Positions 38,263 through 52,700 of a stretch of DNA of 64,000 nt are shown here, piece by piece. The translations under genes were made by a program, and so were the position numbers. The notes below the pieces were generated by a model. The model was not told the DNA's origin and ran no database searches. It saw nothing but the letters and a program-made list of their open reading frames with translations. The stretch is from Tetrahymena thermophila SB210 (lineage: Eukaryota > Ciliophora > Oligohymenophorea > Hymenostomatida > Tetrahymenidae), in the NCBI RefSeq assembly GCF_000189635.1, contig NW_002476417.1, forward strand, positions 620,001 through 684,000, given 5' to 3'. The stretch's first letter is position 1, and the number at the start of each line of letters is the position of its first letter.

Positions 38263-41200
38263 TCACATAAATTTTATTCTTTTAAATTTTATGATTTTTT
38301 AAAAAATGATAATAATTATTAAAGTAATAATAGTCTATATTAAAAGAATAATTATGAAGTTATGATATGCTTTTTAAGTTTTTTCTTATAAATTTTTAAA
38401 TTCCATCTGTAAACTATTATTTAAAATAGATGAGATAGGAAAAAGCTATGAATCTATTTAAAGATAGATTCTTGAAAAAGAATATTTTTTTTATAATTAT
38501 TCAAGTTATATATGAAAGCTTATTTATATTTCATAGTTGATAATTCCATCTTATTTTTAAATATTCTAATTTAGCAATTTCTCTATTCTAATTAACTGAG
38601 AATTCAAACTCTATTCGTTAATAATGCAAAAAATATTATTTTGATTTTAATTTTATAAAATTTACTTCAGAGCATGATAGAGCCTACATTTAAAAGTATT
38701 TAAAAAATATGGATTACTTTTTAGAAAACACAATAACAACCTTGTTACTAATCTGTAAGTTTAATTTAATAATCTCAAATAAATCTTGAGGAATTTACTA
38801 ATTAAAATGTAAAAATCCTTTTCTATGATCAATAAATATTTTATTTTAAAAAGAGTTGTTTTTTAGCAAGTAGTTATTTATTTTATAATATTCTTAACTC
38901 ATATAATATGTGGTTAAATATGAGTTTTCTGAGTTTGTTTAGAAAAGGAAATATTAGTATAATTCTTAAGATAAATCATAAGCATTTTATAGTTTTGTAA
39001 ATTATATCTAATCAGTATTTGAATAAATCTAAATTTAGCTGCTGTTATTATTTTCAAGTAAATCAAATTATTGATACATATCTTCTTCAAGTACATTTTC
39101 TATAAAAACAAATAAAATTTTATTTTCAATTACTTGAAGCAAATAATATTCTGAAACAATTAAATGTCTATCATTTACACTATCCTCAAATGCAACTAAT
39201 TAATGAGGCAGAGGAATAAAGATTATATTCATAGTTTATTCTAATTAAGAAATTATTTCATATACCTAAGAACTTATTATTTCTACACTATAAACTGATT
39301 GCTTCATTGAAATTCTATTAAATCTTAATGAATTGTTTAAATTATCAAAATATCGAATATAAATTATATTTGAAGTTTAGCTTTAAATGTATTCAGCTCG
39401 TATTAAGAAATGTAATATAACTTTTTCATATTAAATAGTATTTATTTATAATATTTTGTGTTGTTGCTAAAAGTCAAATTAGTACACATTAAAGAGTTAC
39501 AAAATTATGTGAGTTTGTTGAGTTAAACTCTCCACACTAAGTGAAATTTATTATTCTTTTATATTAGAGCTACAGTATAGCATTATACATTTATTTATAT
39601 TATTGTAAAGATCATTGGTTTATAAATATTAATCTTTTCTTATTGACATTTAAGGGTAAATGTAAATACATTATTTTAAATTTAAATTTTAAAAATCTAT
39701 CATAGTATTTTCAAGTTTTATGTTATTACTTTAAGAGCAAGTATTTATATATAGTTGGCAATTATTATCCATTTAATAGCAGAATATTTTATTCTTATTT
39801 TAATTCTCGAATATAAAATATTCGATTTATTCTTATTCACTAAAACTAAAGTCACTTAAATTTTCAACTAGTTTAGCTTTTATTTAAGTTGATATTTATA
39901 TTTCATATTTTTTTGCTCCCTCGGTTTTAAAAAAAATAAATACTTCATGAATAAATTAAATTATTGAATTAGTTTCGTTTAGAAAATTAAAATAGCTTTC
40001 AGAATAATATTTTTCTTATGCACATTTTAAAGGATCATCTGCTCCATAATAATACTTTATTGGTAATTCAGAATGACTATTTCTTATTTAGATTCTATAT
40101 TTTACATTGATCTCACATTTAAAATAATAAATAACTTCTTATTAGTCTAAAATGTATATTTAGTTAAACTCCATTTTTAAAAATTTTAACTATGTAAAAG
40201 TGATATATGTTGAAAAATCAATTTGTTCATAATCCTAAAGATATCTGCTATCTATGATTACTTATATGTCTTTTTTATCAAGCGTATATAATGCTGAGCT
40301 AAAATCTAACATATCACATCTATCTATACTTACGAATTTTTTATTTTACTAATGAAACTCAACTAAGTAAGATGTAGGTAATAAAAACTTAAAGTTTCTA
40401 TATCGGCCTTGTAAATAAAATGTTTGCTTCTTTTTATCTTTATCTTTTTATAAATAAAAAAAATTAAATAAATCTGCTTTACATCAAAAACAAGCCATAA
40501 ATTTAATTACTTAATTTATAAGTTACATAGTTATTTTAACTTGTAATAGAAGAATTTGTTTTTAAATAAATTAAAAAACATAGTTCATTTTCAGGTTCTA
40601 TGTATTAATACTCATGTTTAATACTTTAAACATATACACTTAAATCTGACTCTGGGAGTTTATTTAAAAAGATTAAATCTTTCAAAGTATTTATTCTGTA
40701 GTATTTTAATTCATTTATTCTGAAATATTAAATCTAAGTTTAATCATAGCAATAAATAAAATAGCTATATTAACTAAAATATTAATTTAGCAAATAATTT
40801 GATACGAAATTGTAATTCGTTTCAAGAATATAACCAAACGAAATAATTATAGTTTAAATAAAATTATCTAGCTCTTAAATTTTAAAAACAATATTTTCTT
40901 ATGCAATTTAATCGTTTTGAAAAGCTTAAAATTAATAAAACCTTAAATTAGGAAGTTTCTTTATTAACTTATGCTGATGAGAAGAAACAACATCAAATTT
41001 TAAATCTTGTTTTTGTGATATTAATGTTATCTTACCATTTGACTTTTCTTAAATTTCTTGAGCTGGAACAATTAACATATTATCAAAACAATATTAATAA
41101 ACAATTTAATAATCTGTTTTTAATTATCTAAACAAGTTTATTTCAAATACATTTTTTAAAAAGCCTCCAATAATTATAAAATCTTAAATTTTAAATGCCT

Positions 41201-43340
41201 ATCTTATCTCTTTTGTTATTAGAACTTCTTAATTTTATATGCTTACAGGGTATAAAATACCATTTTCATAAACATCATGAGACAAAATCAAAAATTCAAA
41301 ATAATTATTTGACTTAATTTAAATTAGAAAATCTTAATCAGACTCAAGGCCCTTGGGTAAGTTTATAATATGAAGATAATCATAACTATAAGTTAGAATA
41401 TTCTCAAAATAAATTAGCAATTATGGATTAAAAGTTAACTCTGATTTTTACATTTTTTAAATATCTATTTTGTTCAAGTAACTTATAATTTCCATGTGCA
41501 AGTTTTATTTCAATATATTAAGAGCTTCGATATTTATCATTATTTCACTTTAATTAAACTCCTTCTTAAAATATATACATTAGTTATCGTTCATTTCATT
41601 TTCCTTTTTAAAAAATAATTAAGGAATTCATATATTATTTAACAAAATACTTACATGGATTCCTCTTATTTTAAAACCAAAGTTCAACTCCTATTTGATA
41701 TCATCACTAAAAAAATTTATTTTCCTAACATTTTAATCTATGTAAATGTAGTCATTTATCTTAAAACTACTTGCAAAATATTAATTTAAATCTATTTAAA
41801 TTTGATAAAATTTTATATTAAAACTGTAGTGAAGATTCTCATTATTTGGAGCTTTTTTATATTTAAAATTTTTTAATTCAATGAAAAAATTTGTTTTTTA
41901 AGTTTTTATTTTCAAAAATTTAAAAATGAATTTAGTATGAAAAATTTTAGTCTTTCTGTATTTAAATATAGAATCATAATATATCTTATATGTGGTTATA
42001 AATTTATATATAAACCAATTAATAGATTACAAATTATAATATGGCCTTTGTGATTAGAGTATGAGTAAATTTCATCTTCAAAGCAAACTTCTGTACCCGA
42101 TTAATATGTTATCTCTTACAATTATATTTAAAAATCATTTTATTTATTGCCGTTTTTTATAAAATTTTAAACATATTGATCAGTTATTATCTAATTTTAT
42201 GAGTCGAATCTGTAAACTCTATAACCAGGGGAAATAAACTTATAGCAATATATTGTATTACCATGGTAATATGAATAATATTTGTCTAGAATAACTATTT
42301 CATAGTTTTTTATCTATGAAATGTAATAAGAGAAAAAAATTTAATAAAATTAGAAATTTAACTAGAATAGGTATAATTAAGTTTTTTTTTCACATTTTAT
42401 ATCAACAAAAGCTTTGGATTATAACTAAATAATCTCAAATGGTTATATTTTTTATTAAACTTATTCTAAAATGCAATCTTCTTAGTTAACAAAAAAGTAT
42501 TATTAGACTCCGACAGGACTTACTTGAGTAATCTGCTTTTCTATTGTTATTGCCTGCACTTAATCGAATATAATTTACTATCTTGGAAAAGATTGTACAA
42601 CTATAAGTATAATTTATGCTTCACATAAAATTGTATATTAAATTACTATTATTTGGTTTTAGTAAATTTGATAGCTTATGCAGTCTTTGTTTCCAAATAT
42701 ATCTTTTGAATAAGTTAAGATTTTATTAAATTTTCCTTGTATCATAATAGTAGCATCTTTTTTTTTCAAAAAATAGTTTTTTTCAAGATGATAAATTTGT
42801 ACAAAACTATTTGATAATTATCCAATATTTTTAATATCTATTTTTATTAAAAAATAATTTTAAAAATAAATAATTCTTAATATTTAATTTACTAATGTAA
42901 TTTTCTCTTTACACTGAAAAGTAGATTTAAACTGAACATTTTTCTGATAAACATTTAATTATAATTGAGAATGATTGTTCTACTTAGTTATCTATTTGAT
43001 ACACACAGATATTGTTTTGTTAAAATTAAGAATTTCTATCACATATTCTTGATTTACTTTATCCCAATTCTATATATGTTATCATTTCTATATTATTGCT
43101 TTCACACTCCAGTGGCTAAGCGAAAATGATTAAATAATTAATGTAAGCATTATTTTTGTATATTATTTGTGTGATTATTTCAAATTCTTCTGTCTCTTGG
43201 TAGCTTAGTTGTTTAGAATATTCAAATCGCTCATATAATTCTTAATACTCAATGGGTTTTAAGTATATTTTTGATATGTTTAGTTAAATAAGGTTAAAAA
43301 TTATAATGCTTTTTAAAACTATTTAAGAAAACTATTACAT
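38263..43340 (-). CDS. Large type I membrane protein, subfamily B, copy 1 (spliced)
   Basis: ATG at 43340 gives MQQFSQIVLKSIIIFNLIQL, a plausible signal peptide. The superfamily cysteine motif follows: SRICDRNSQFQQNNIC, then IKCLSEKC. A long exon near the 3' end contains NIIFIPLPHQLVAFEDSVND and NVLEEDMYQQFDLLENNNSS. Read straight on, that frame stops at 38531 and would lack a membrane anchor. A 55-bp intron at 38611-38665 (donor GTAAAT after CSE, acceptor AATAG) restores the family pattern: IRIEKLLNQNIQKQDGIINY, YSFSRIYLQIDSQLFPISSI, helix FIIILLIQTIITLIIIIIF and basic tail QKIIKFKRIKFM, with TGA at 38263. Alignment with the A and C last exons supports this end strongly. B proteins are related to A and C but clearly a separate branch. 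Function unknown. Confidence 0.78.
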
Positions 43341-43967
43341 CTTTATGTATTTTAATATTTGTCTCAAATTAATAATTTAATTTGCTTTTTATACAAAATT
43401 AATATCTTAAAAATACAATTTTTAATAACTTTTGAATTATTTTTGATTAAATATTTTCTAAATAGTGAAATTAACAATGTATGTTTGTTTTTCTTTATTC
43501 AATTTAAATATTTATAATAAAATTAAATCTGTGTAAGCTATTAATGTTTTAATGAATGATGTATAAGTTAAAATTTTAAAAATTTAGATTCTTATTATCT
43601 TTTAACATTACAAACTAAATATTATTTTTTAAATTGATTATACTACATTTATTCCTTAATCTAAATAATTTTGAATAATTAGAGGTAAAAAATTAATTTT
43701 TGGTTAATTTTAAAAAAAATTATTTTAATAGTTTCAAATTTTTAGTTTATTTTTTTATAATATTAGAGTAATTAGATATTAATTAATGCATCAAAATAAA
43801 AAGTAATAAAAAAATTGAACTTAGTAATTAAGTAAAGTAAAATAAAGTGTTTTTCTAAAATCCAGTTTTATAGTCATTAATTGATATTTAAGACTTAGAT
43901 AATTTGTTAAAATAAATTGACAAATGATATAAATACGTATTTCTATTAGGTTTTAATTTTGCCATTT
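43341..43967. other. Intergenic, B1 to B2
   Basis: About 630 bases of AT-rich sequence. The part next to B2's 3' end (from about 43800) matches the corresponding flank of B1, and the part next to B1's start is partly similar to the sequence upstream of B2 (49047 onward). No other feature was seen. Confidence 0.5.
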
Positions 43968-46900
43968 TCACATAAATTTTATTCTTTTAAATTTTATGAT
44001 TTTTAAAAAAATGATGATAATTATTAAAGTAATAATAATTTAGATTAAAAGAATAATTATGAAGTTATGATATGCTTTTTAAGTTTTTTCTTATAAATTT
44101 TTAAATTCCATCTGTAAACTATTATTTAAAATAGATGAGATAGGAAAAAGCTATGAATCTATTTAAAGATAGATTCTTGAAAAAGAATATTTTTTTTATA
44201 ATTATTCAAGTTATATATGAAAGCTTATTGTTATTTCATAGCTGATAATTCCATCTTATTTTTAAATATTCTAATTTAGCAATTTCTCTATTCTAATTAA
44301 CTGAGAGTTCAAATTCTATTCGTTAATAATACAAAAAATATTATTTTGATTTAAATTTTATAAAATTTACTTCAGAGCATGATAGAGCCTACATTTAAAA
44401 GTATTTAAAAAATATGGATTACTTTTTAGAAAACACAATAACAACCTTGTTACTAATCTGTAAGTTTAATTTAATAATCTCAAATAAATCTTGAGGAATT
44501 TACTAATTAAAATGTAAAAATCCTTTTCTATGATCAATAAATATTTTATTTTAAAAAGAGTTGTTTTTTAGCAAGTAGTTATTTATTTTATAATATTCTT
44601 CACTTAAGTAATATGTTGTTAAATATGAGTTTTCTGAGTTTGTTTAGAAAAGGAAATATTAGTATAATTCTTAAGATAAATCATAAGTATTTTATAGTTT
44701 TGTAAATTATATCTAATCAGTATTTGAATAAATCTAAATTTAGCTGCTGTTATTATTTTCAAGTAAATCAAATTATTGATACATATCTTCTTCAAGTACA
44801 TTTTCTATAAAAACAAATAAAACTTTATTTTCAATTACTTGTAGCAAATAATATTCTGAAATAATTAAATGTCTATCATTTACACTATCCTCAAATGCAA
44901 CTACTTAATGAGGCAGAGGAATAAAGATAATATTCATAGTTTATTCTAATTAAGAAATTATTTCATATACCTAAGAACTTATTATTTCTACACTATAAAC
45001 TGATTGCTTCATTGAAATTCTATTAAATCTTAATGAATTGTTTAAATTATCAAAATATCGAATATAAATTATATTTGAAGTTTAGCTTTAAATGTATTCA
45101 GCTCGTATTAAGAAATGTAATATAACTTTTTCATATTAAATAGTATTTATTTATAATACTTTATGTTATTGCTAAAAGTCAAATTAGTAGGCTTTAAAGA
45201 GTTACAAAATTATGTGATTTTCTTGAGTTAAACTCTCTAAACTAAGTGAAATTTGTTATTCGTTTATGTTAGAGCTACAGTATAGCATTATGCATTTATT
45301 TATATTATTGTAAAGATCATTGGTTTATAAATATTAATCTTTTCTGATTGACATTTAAGGGTAAATGTAAAAACATTATTTTAAATTTAAATTTTAAAAA
45401 TCTATCATTATATTTTCAAGTTTTATGTTATTGCTTTAAGAGCAAGTGTTTAGATATAGTTGGCAATTATTATCCATTTGATAGCAGAATATTTTATTCT
45501 TATTTTAATTCTCGAATATAAAATATTCAATTTATTCTTTTTCACCACCAAAATTAAAGTCACTTAACTTTCCAAGTAGTTTAGCTTTTATTTATGTCAT
45601 AATTGATATTTCATAACTTTTTACTCCCTCGATTTAAAAAAAAATAAATGTTTCACTAATATATGAAATCATAGTATTAGTTTCGTTTAGAAAACTAAAA
45701 TTGCTTTCATAATAATATTTTACATTTGTACATTTTAAAGGATCATCTGCTCCATAATAATACTTTATTGGTAATTCAGAATGATTATTACTTATTTAGA
45801 TTCTATATTTTACATTCATTTCACATTTAAAATAATAAACAACTTCTTATTAGTCTAAGATGTTTATTTAGTTTAACCCAATTTTTTAAAATTTAAATTA
45901 TGTAAAAATGATAAATGTTGAAATATTAATTTGTTCATAATCCTAAAGATATCTACTATTTATGATTATTTATATGTCTTTTTTATCGTGTGTATAAATC
46001 ATTAAATAACTATCTAATGTTTCACATTTATCTATCCTTACTAATTTTTTATTATACTAATAAAATTCAACTAAGTAAGTTGTAGGCAATAAAAACTTAA
46101 AGTTTCTATATCTGCCTTATAAATTAAATTTTTATGTCTTTATATCTTTATCTTTTTATAAATAAAAAAATTAAATAAATAAATATGCTTTATATCAAAA
46201 AAAAACCAAAAACAATCATAAAAATTTTTAATTTGATTACTTAATTCATAAGTTACATAGTAGTTATCAATGTTAGTAGTAGTAGTTTTTTCTGAATAAA
46301 TTAAAAGACATATTTCATTTTCAGGTTCTATGTACTAATACTCATGTTTAATACTTTAAGCGTATTTTCTTAAATCTGATTCAGGGAGTTTATTTAAAAA
46401 TATTAACTCTTTTAAAGTATTTATTCTGTAATATTTTAATTCATTTATTCTGTAATATTGAAATTTATCCTTTTCCCAGCAATAAATAAAGCAGCGATAT
46501 TAACTATAATATTAATTTAGCAAGTAATTTGATATGAAATTTTAATTAATTTCAAGAATATAACCAAATGAAATAATTATAGTTTAAATAAAATTATCTA
46601 GCTCTTAAATTTTAAAAACAATATTTTCTTATTCGATTTAATCGTTTTCTTTAACTTAAAATTAATAAAACCTTAAATTAGGAAGTTACTTAATTAACTT
46701 ATGCTGATGATAAGAAACCACTTCGAATTTTAAATCTTGTTTTTGTGATATTAATGTTATCTTACCATCTGATTTTTCTTAAATTTCTTGAGCTGGAACA
46801 ATTAACATACTATCAAAACAATATTAATAAACAATTTAATAATTTGTTTTTAATTATCTAAACAAGCTTAATTCATATATATTTGTTGTAAAGTAACCAC

Positions 46901-49046
46901 CAATAATTAAAATATCTTAAATTTTATATTTCTATCTTACCTCTTTTGTTATTAGAACTTCTTAATTTTATATACTTAAAGGGTATAAGACACCCTATTA
47001 ATAAACTACATGAGAGAATATCAAAAACTCAAAAAAAGCATTAGACTTAATTTAAATTAAAAAATCTTAATCATACTCAAGGTCCTCAGGTAACTTTAAG
47101 ATACACAAATAATCTTCATAATAGTTTAAATTTTACTTTTAATAAATTAGCAATTCATCATTAAAAAATAATTAAGATTTTTAAATATTTTAAATATCAA
47201 ATTTGTTCAAGTAGCTTATGATATCTATGTTCATATTTTATTTAAATCTATTAAGAGCTTCAATATTTAAAACCAAATCACTCTTTTATAAATCTTTCTT
47301 AAAATAAATGCATTATTTATCATTCATTTAATCTCCCTTTTTATAAAATTAGTTTAAGAAATTTATAAATAATTCAGCAAAATACTTACATGGATTCCTC
47401 TAATTTTAAAACCGAAGTTCAACTCCTATTAGTAATGACGACTAAAAAAACGTATATCTTTAATATTTTAATCTATGTAAATAACATCATTTATCTTAAA
47501 ACTAATTTTAAAATATTAATTTAAATCTATTTAGATTTTATAAAATTTTATATTAAAACTATAGTGAAGATTCTCATTATTTGGAGCTTTTTTATATTCA
47601 AAATTTTTTCATTAAATTTAAAATTTTAATAATTAAGATAGAAAAAAAAAAATTCATTAATAATTTCAAATGTAGGAACAACTATATGATTATTATATAT
47701 CTTAAATGTGATTATAAATTAAAATATAAGAAAATTAATAAATTACAAATTATAATATGGCCTTAGTGATCAAAGGAATACATTTTATCTTCAAAGCAAA
47801 CTTCTGTACCTGATTAATATATTATCTCTTACAGTTAAATCTAAGAATGATCCTTATGGTTATTTTTGATTAAATTTTGAACAAATTGATCTACTATACT
47901 CTCATTTTATGTTTAGAATTTGTAAACTCTATATCCACTTGAAATAAATTTATAACACATTATTGCATTACCTTAATAGAATGAATTGTATTTTTTTAGA
48001 AAAGCTATTTCATAGTTTTTTATCTATGAAACGTAATAAGAGAAAAACATGGGATATAATTAGAAATTTAACTAGAATAGATATAATTAGGTTTTTTTTT
48101 CACATTTTATATCAATAAATGCTTTGGATTATAACTAGATAATCTCAAATGATAATATTTTTTATTAAACTTATTCTAAAATACAATCTTCTTAGTTAAC
48201 AAAAAAATATTATTAGACTCCTATTCGACTTACTTGAGTAATCTGCTTTTCTATTACTATTACCTGGGCTTAATCAAACAGAATTTACTATCTTGGAAAC
48301 GATTGTACAACTATAAGTGTAATTTATGCTTCACATAAAATTGTATATTAAATTATTATTATTTGGTTTTAGTAAATTTAATAGCTTATGCAGTCTTCGT
48401 TTCCAAATATATCTTTTGAATAAGTTAAGATTTTATTAAATTTTCCTTGTATCATAAGAGCAACACTTTTTTATTTAGTAAAATAATGTTTTTCGAGTTG
48501 ATAAATTTGTACAAAATTATTTGTTAATTATGCCGTATTAGGTAAATCTATATTAATTGAAAAATAATTTTAAAAATAAATAATTTTTTTATTTTTTTTA
48601 CTAATGTAAGTTTCTCTTTACAATGAAAAGTAGATTTAAACTGAACATTTTTCTGATAAACATTTAATTATAATTGAGAATGATTGTTCTACTTAGTTAT
48701 CTATTTGATGCACACAAATATTGTTTTGTTAGAATTAAGAATTTCTATCACATATTCTTGATTTGCTTTATCCCTATTCTATATATGATATCATTTCTAT
48801 ATTGCTTTCACATTCTAGTGGCTAAGCGAAAATGATTAAATAATTAATGTAAGCATCCTTTTTGTATATTATTTGTGTAATTATTTCAAATTATTCTGTC
48901 TCTTGGTAGCTCAGATGTTTAGAATATTCAAATCGCTCATATAATTTTGTATTCTCAATAGGTTTTAAGTATATTTTTGATAAGTTTAATTAAATGAGGT
49001 TAAAAATTAAAAGGCTTTTTAAAAATATTTTAGAAAACTATTACAT
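43968..49046 (-). CDS. Large type I membrane protein, subfamily B, copy 2 (spliced)
   Basis: ATG at 49046 gives MQQFSKIFLKSLLIFNLIQL, matching B1 with conservative changes. YERFEYSKHLSYQETEQFEI and the cysteine motif follow. The 3' part, from about 45540 down to the stop, is almost identical to B1 (38341-39840), whereas upstream the two copies differ much more. The last intron is at 44316-44370. The last exon ends in a helix FIIILLIQIIITLIIIIIFL and tail KIIKFKRIKFM, TGA at 43968. As in B1, ignoring this intron gives a false stop (44236) and a protein without its anchor. Predicted surface or endomembrane protein; function unknown. The mosaic similarity to B1 suggests gene conversion of the 3' end. 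Confidence 0.78.
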
Positions 49047-49729
49047 CTTTATGTATTTTAACATTTTTCTCAAATCAATAATTTAGTTTGATTTTTTTAT
49101 TAATTCAATAGCTATAAAAATACAATTTTTATAAAGCTTTTGAATTAATTTTGATTAAATACTTACAAAATTAAATGATAAAATAAAAACTTTTACCTTT
49201 CTCAATTTTATTTGCATATTTATGATAAAATTAAATTAATGTAAGCTACTTAATGTCTTAATAAACGATTTATGAACAAAATTTATAATTAGGATCATAT
49301 TATCTTTTAATATTTAAAAGTAAATATCATTTCTTAAATTTATTATAATACAATTAATTGTTAGTGTAAATAAGTAAAAAATTTTATTTTTAATTCAAGA
49401 ATTATCCCAAATTTTATTTAAAATTATTTAGTTATGAAATTATTGATTCACTCATCTAATAAATTATATTAAATAAATTTAAATAATTTAAAAAAAAAAA
49501 AGATATATTTTAATAAATATTTTTGAGATAAATAAAAATATCATACTAATTTTTGAGATTAAATTAAATTTATTAATCAAATAAACTACAGAATTAGTTT
49601 AAAAGTACTAATATTAAACACAATATAAATTTAATTAATTTATTTATTTATTAATTTATTTTTTGATTGATTGATTGATTAATTGGTCAAACAAGATGTT
49701 TTTAAATTTTAAGTCTTTTATAAATTTTA
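49047..49729. other. Intergenic, B2 to C1
   Basis: About 680 bases of AT-rich sequence with simple repeats around 49630-49685 (ATTT runs followed by four TGAT-type units). No frame or RNA gene was seen. This is the boundary between subfamilies B and C. Confidence 0.5.
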
Positions 49730-52700
49730 TCATATTATAACATTCCTAACATTTTTAATAATTATTGCTATAATAAATAATAACACCAGTAAAGTTAAAA
49801 ATATGATAGAATAAATTAAAAGTAAATTTTCTTATTTCTGCCTCAACTAAATAATTTTTTACTTTTAAAAGTAATTTTAAGGTATTTCTATTATTGGACT
49901 TAACGGGATAGTTAGATCGTTTGTTTTAGATTAAAAGTATATTCTTATAAACTCAGAGTTTTTTTGAGTTAACATTTGATTATTCACTTCAATTTCATAG
50001 CTAATTTAATTGGTATCTTTTTTATATTCAAATTTGACTATTTTAGAACTTATTACAAAATGAAGTTTCTGCTTCTTTTTATTTTATTTAATTAAATTAA
50101 TTAATAAATAAATATTTTAAATTTGAATAAATAATTTATCAATAATTTTACTTGTATGACTTATTTAGATAGCTAAATATATTTTTGTAGCTGATATTAT
50201 TCTTTTGAACTAACAATAATAAATTCATAATTATTTAATGATTAAAGATCTTCTTTTAGATAGTTTATAGTTTTTCCATCAACTGAATAACTAAAAATTT
50301 TAATGCTTATTTCATAAATATTTTTTTGACTTACTTAATAATTCACTTTTTAATTGTTACTTTATCCTAAAAAAGTGTTAACTAAATCATAATAAGATTG
50401 CTATTTTACATATTAAACTTAAATTGTTGTCATTAATGGATTATTAATTTCAACTAAAAACCCAGCATATTAATTAGATTTATAAAGTTTTATTTTATTA
50501 ATTTTAAATTCTGTTATATAGTTATGAATTAGAATATCACAATCACTTAGCTCTATATTATAGTTAATTTAATTGCTATCTTTATTCTCTAGATAAATTA
50601 TTAAATTGTAATCATTTCTTTTCAATATAAAATATGGCTTATTTTCAACAAAGTCAATTATTTATTATTCTTATATAATAGAATATACTGTTTCTTTAAC
50701 TAAAAGAAAATTAATTAAAGTTATATTCTAAAAAATATCAACTTCAATAAATTAAGTTTATCCTAAATTTATTTCTAAATTTTAATTATTTTTGAAAATT
50801 AAAACACTTTTGTATTATTTATCTTGATCAAAATATCTTACAGAAACTATTATTTAAGGATTGTTTGAAAATAAATAATTATTGTTTAGTATTATTAGAG
50901 TATTATTACTATTAAAATAATCCTTAAATTAAATTAAAAAATAATATCTTTATTTATTTTTTAAGCTTATAATTTCATCTAAACTTAAGAGCTCATTATG
51001 ATTTAAATTAATAACAATTTATTCATTTTCTTCAAGTGTAAAATAATTCTTTTTGTCACTTTTTTCATAATTTGGTTGTTACTACACTATCTGCAAGCAC
51101 ATTTTTTTGTTACTTAGAGTTTTTTTAAAAGTCTATTTTACAAAAAAATAATAAATTTAATAAAGTATATTTAGTTTTATTTTCATTAAAATTTTATAAA
51201 AAAGTTAAGTTAATTATAGAAGTAAAATAAATTAGTAAAAATCTCAATATTATTTTTGAAAAATCAGGAGGGCTTTAGGTTAGTTTATAATTTATAAGGG
51301 TAAAATTTCATTTCTAAAAAAAAAAATTATTTTTACTTTTAAAATTAAAAAAAATAATTTAGTAACCCTATTAATCGAAATTTTCATATAAATAAAATTT
51401 AAAACTGTAACAAATACCTAATCTAAAATTTAAATTTGGTCATCGAAATATGATTCTGAGAGTCTGAAAAATTTATTCACGTGGATCATTACATCAAAGA
51501 GTTTATAAAATTTGAATTAATTAAATAAATTAAAATTTTAATTATTTTAATTATTATAATAAATTAAATTCTCAAAACAAGGTATGATAAATAAGTCTTG
51601 ATTTTAAATATTAACATTAATGAATTGTTCGTTTTTTTCATATTAGTTAAAGAATACGAACATTCTTTAATAAGTTAGAATATTTTTCTAATTTAGCTTA
51701 GCTGTTAAGCGATCAAAGACCTACAAGAATCTGATGCTATAATTAGTATTACTTGACATAATTTAAAGAAAACAAAAGTTTTATTCATCTTCAGAATAAA
51801 TTATTGGATTATCTAGATTAATTAACTATCTTTTTTCATAATTAAAACTCATAGCCATAAATTCTTAACTATTGAGTTCAGAATATTCAAACCAGTATGC
51901 AATTGCTGGTTAGTCATTTTGAGTATATATATTGTAAAGTTAGATTTTATATTTTTGATAGGTTAATATTTAAAATTTAAATATTTAATTCTATCTATCA
52001 ATACTTTTATATTTAGAAATTTCTAAATGATCAATTAAAACTATGATAACTGTTATTTTTATATCCCATTAATATTATGAATTTTCATTTACTTTAGTTA
52101 ATTCGAAATATCTTTATCTACTCTCAGTATTTAATATAAAGTTTTAACTCTAATTTTAAATATTTTAATGGAGAATTTAGTATATTTCTTATGATTTCTA
52201 TTAAATATTTATCAGATAATATTATTAATATTATGATTTAAACTCTTTTTCAAAACTTAATTTAATTTGTTTACAAACATTATAAATGTGAACATTTTTT
52301 TCTTATTCTGGACTATCTATTTAGTTTTAATATTTATTAAAATATGGACGAAATTCAATTAAAAATATTTACTTATTTTGATTTAATAAATAAATTCCTC
52401 CTCAGATTCAAAGTCTAAATGATCAAAAGGTCTTAGTAATAATCCAATAGATCCATTTTGTTTTATGCCATCACAAGAAAATTTGTATTGTTCTCTAGAA
52501 TGTTCGAGATTTTTTAAGTTAAGATTTTATTTTTTTTGATCTTATGGATAAAATATATATTAATAAAAGAAACTGCCTCTAATTTCAAAGCCTTTGTCTT
52601 CTTTCGTCCAAAAGTAATAGAATTTTTGTTGTTGTAATTAACTTAATTATTTATCATTTATTTTATCTATGTAAGAAACATATTCAAAAAAAAATGTTAC

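Noticed and set aside
38441-38473. Hairpin GAATCTATTT...AGATAGATTC near B1's 3' end as a terminator
   Set aside because: It lies inside the last coding exon of B1 once the 38611-38665 intron is removed, so it is more simply explained as coding sequence.
38914-39096. Minus-strand 60-codon frame starting MYLKK (and its twin at 44619-44801)
   Set aside because: It is the wrong frame of the B1/B2 exon; the correct frame reads NVLEEDMYQQFDLLENNNSS with glutamine codons.
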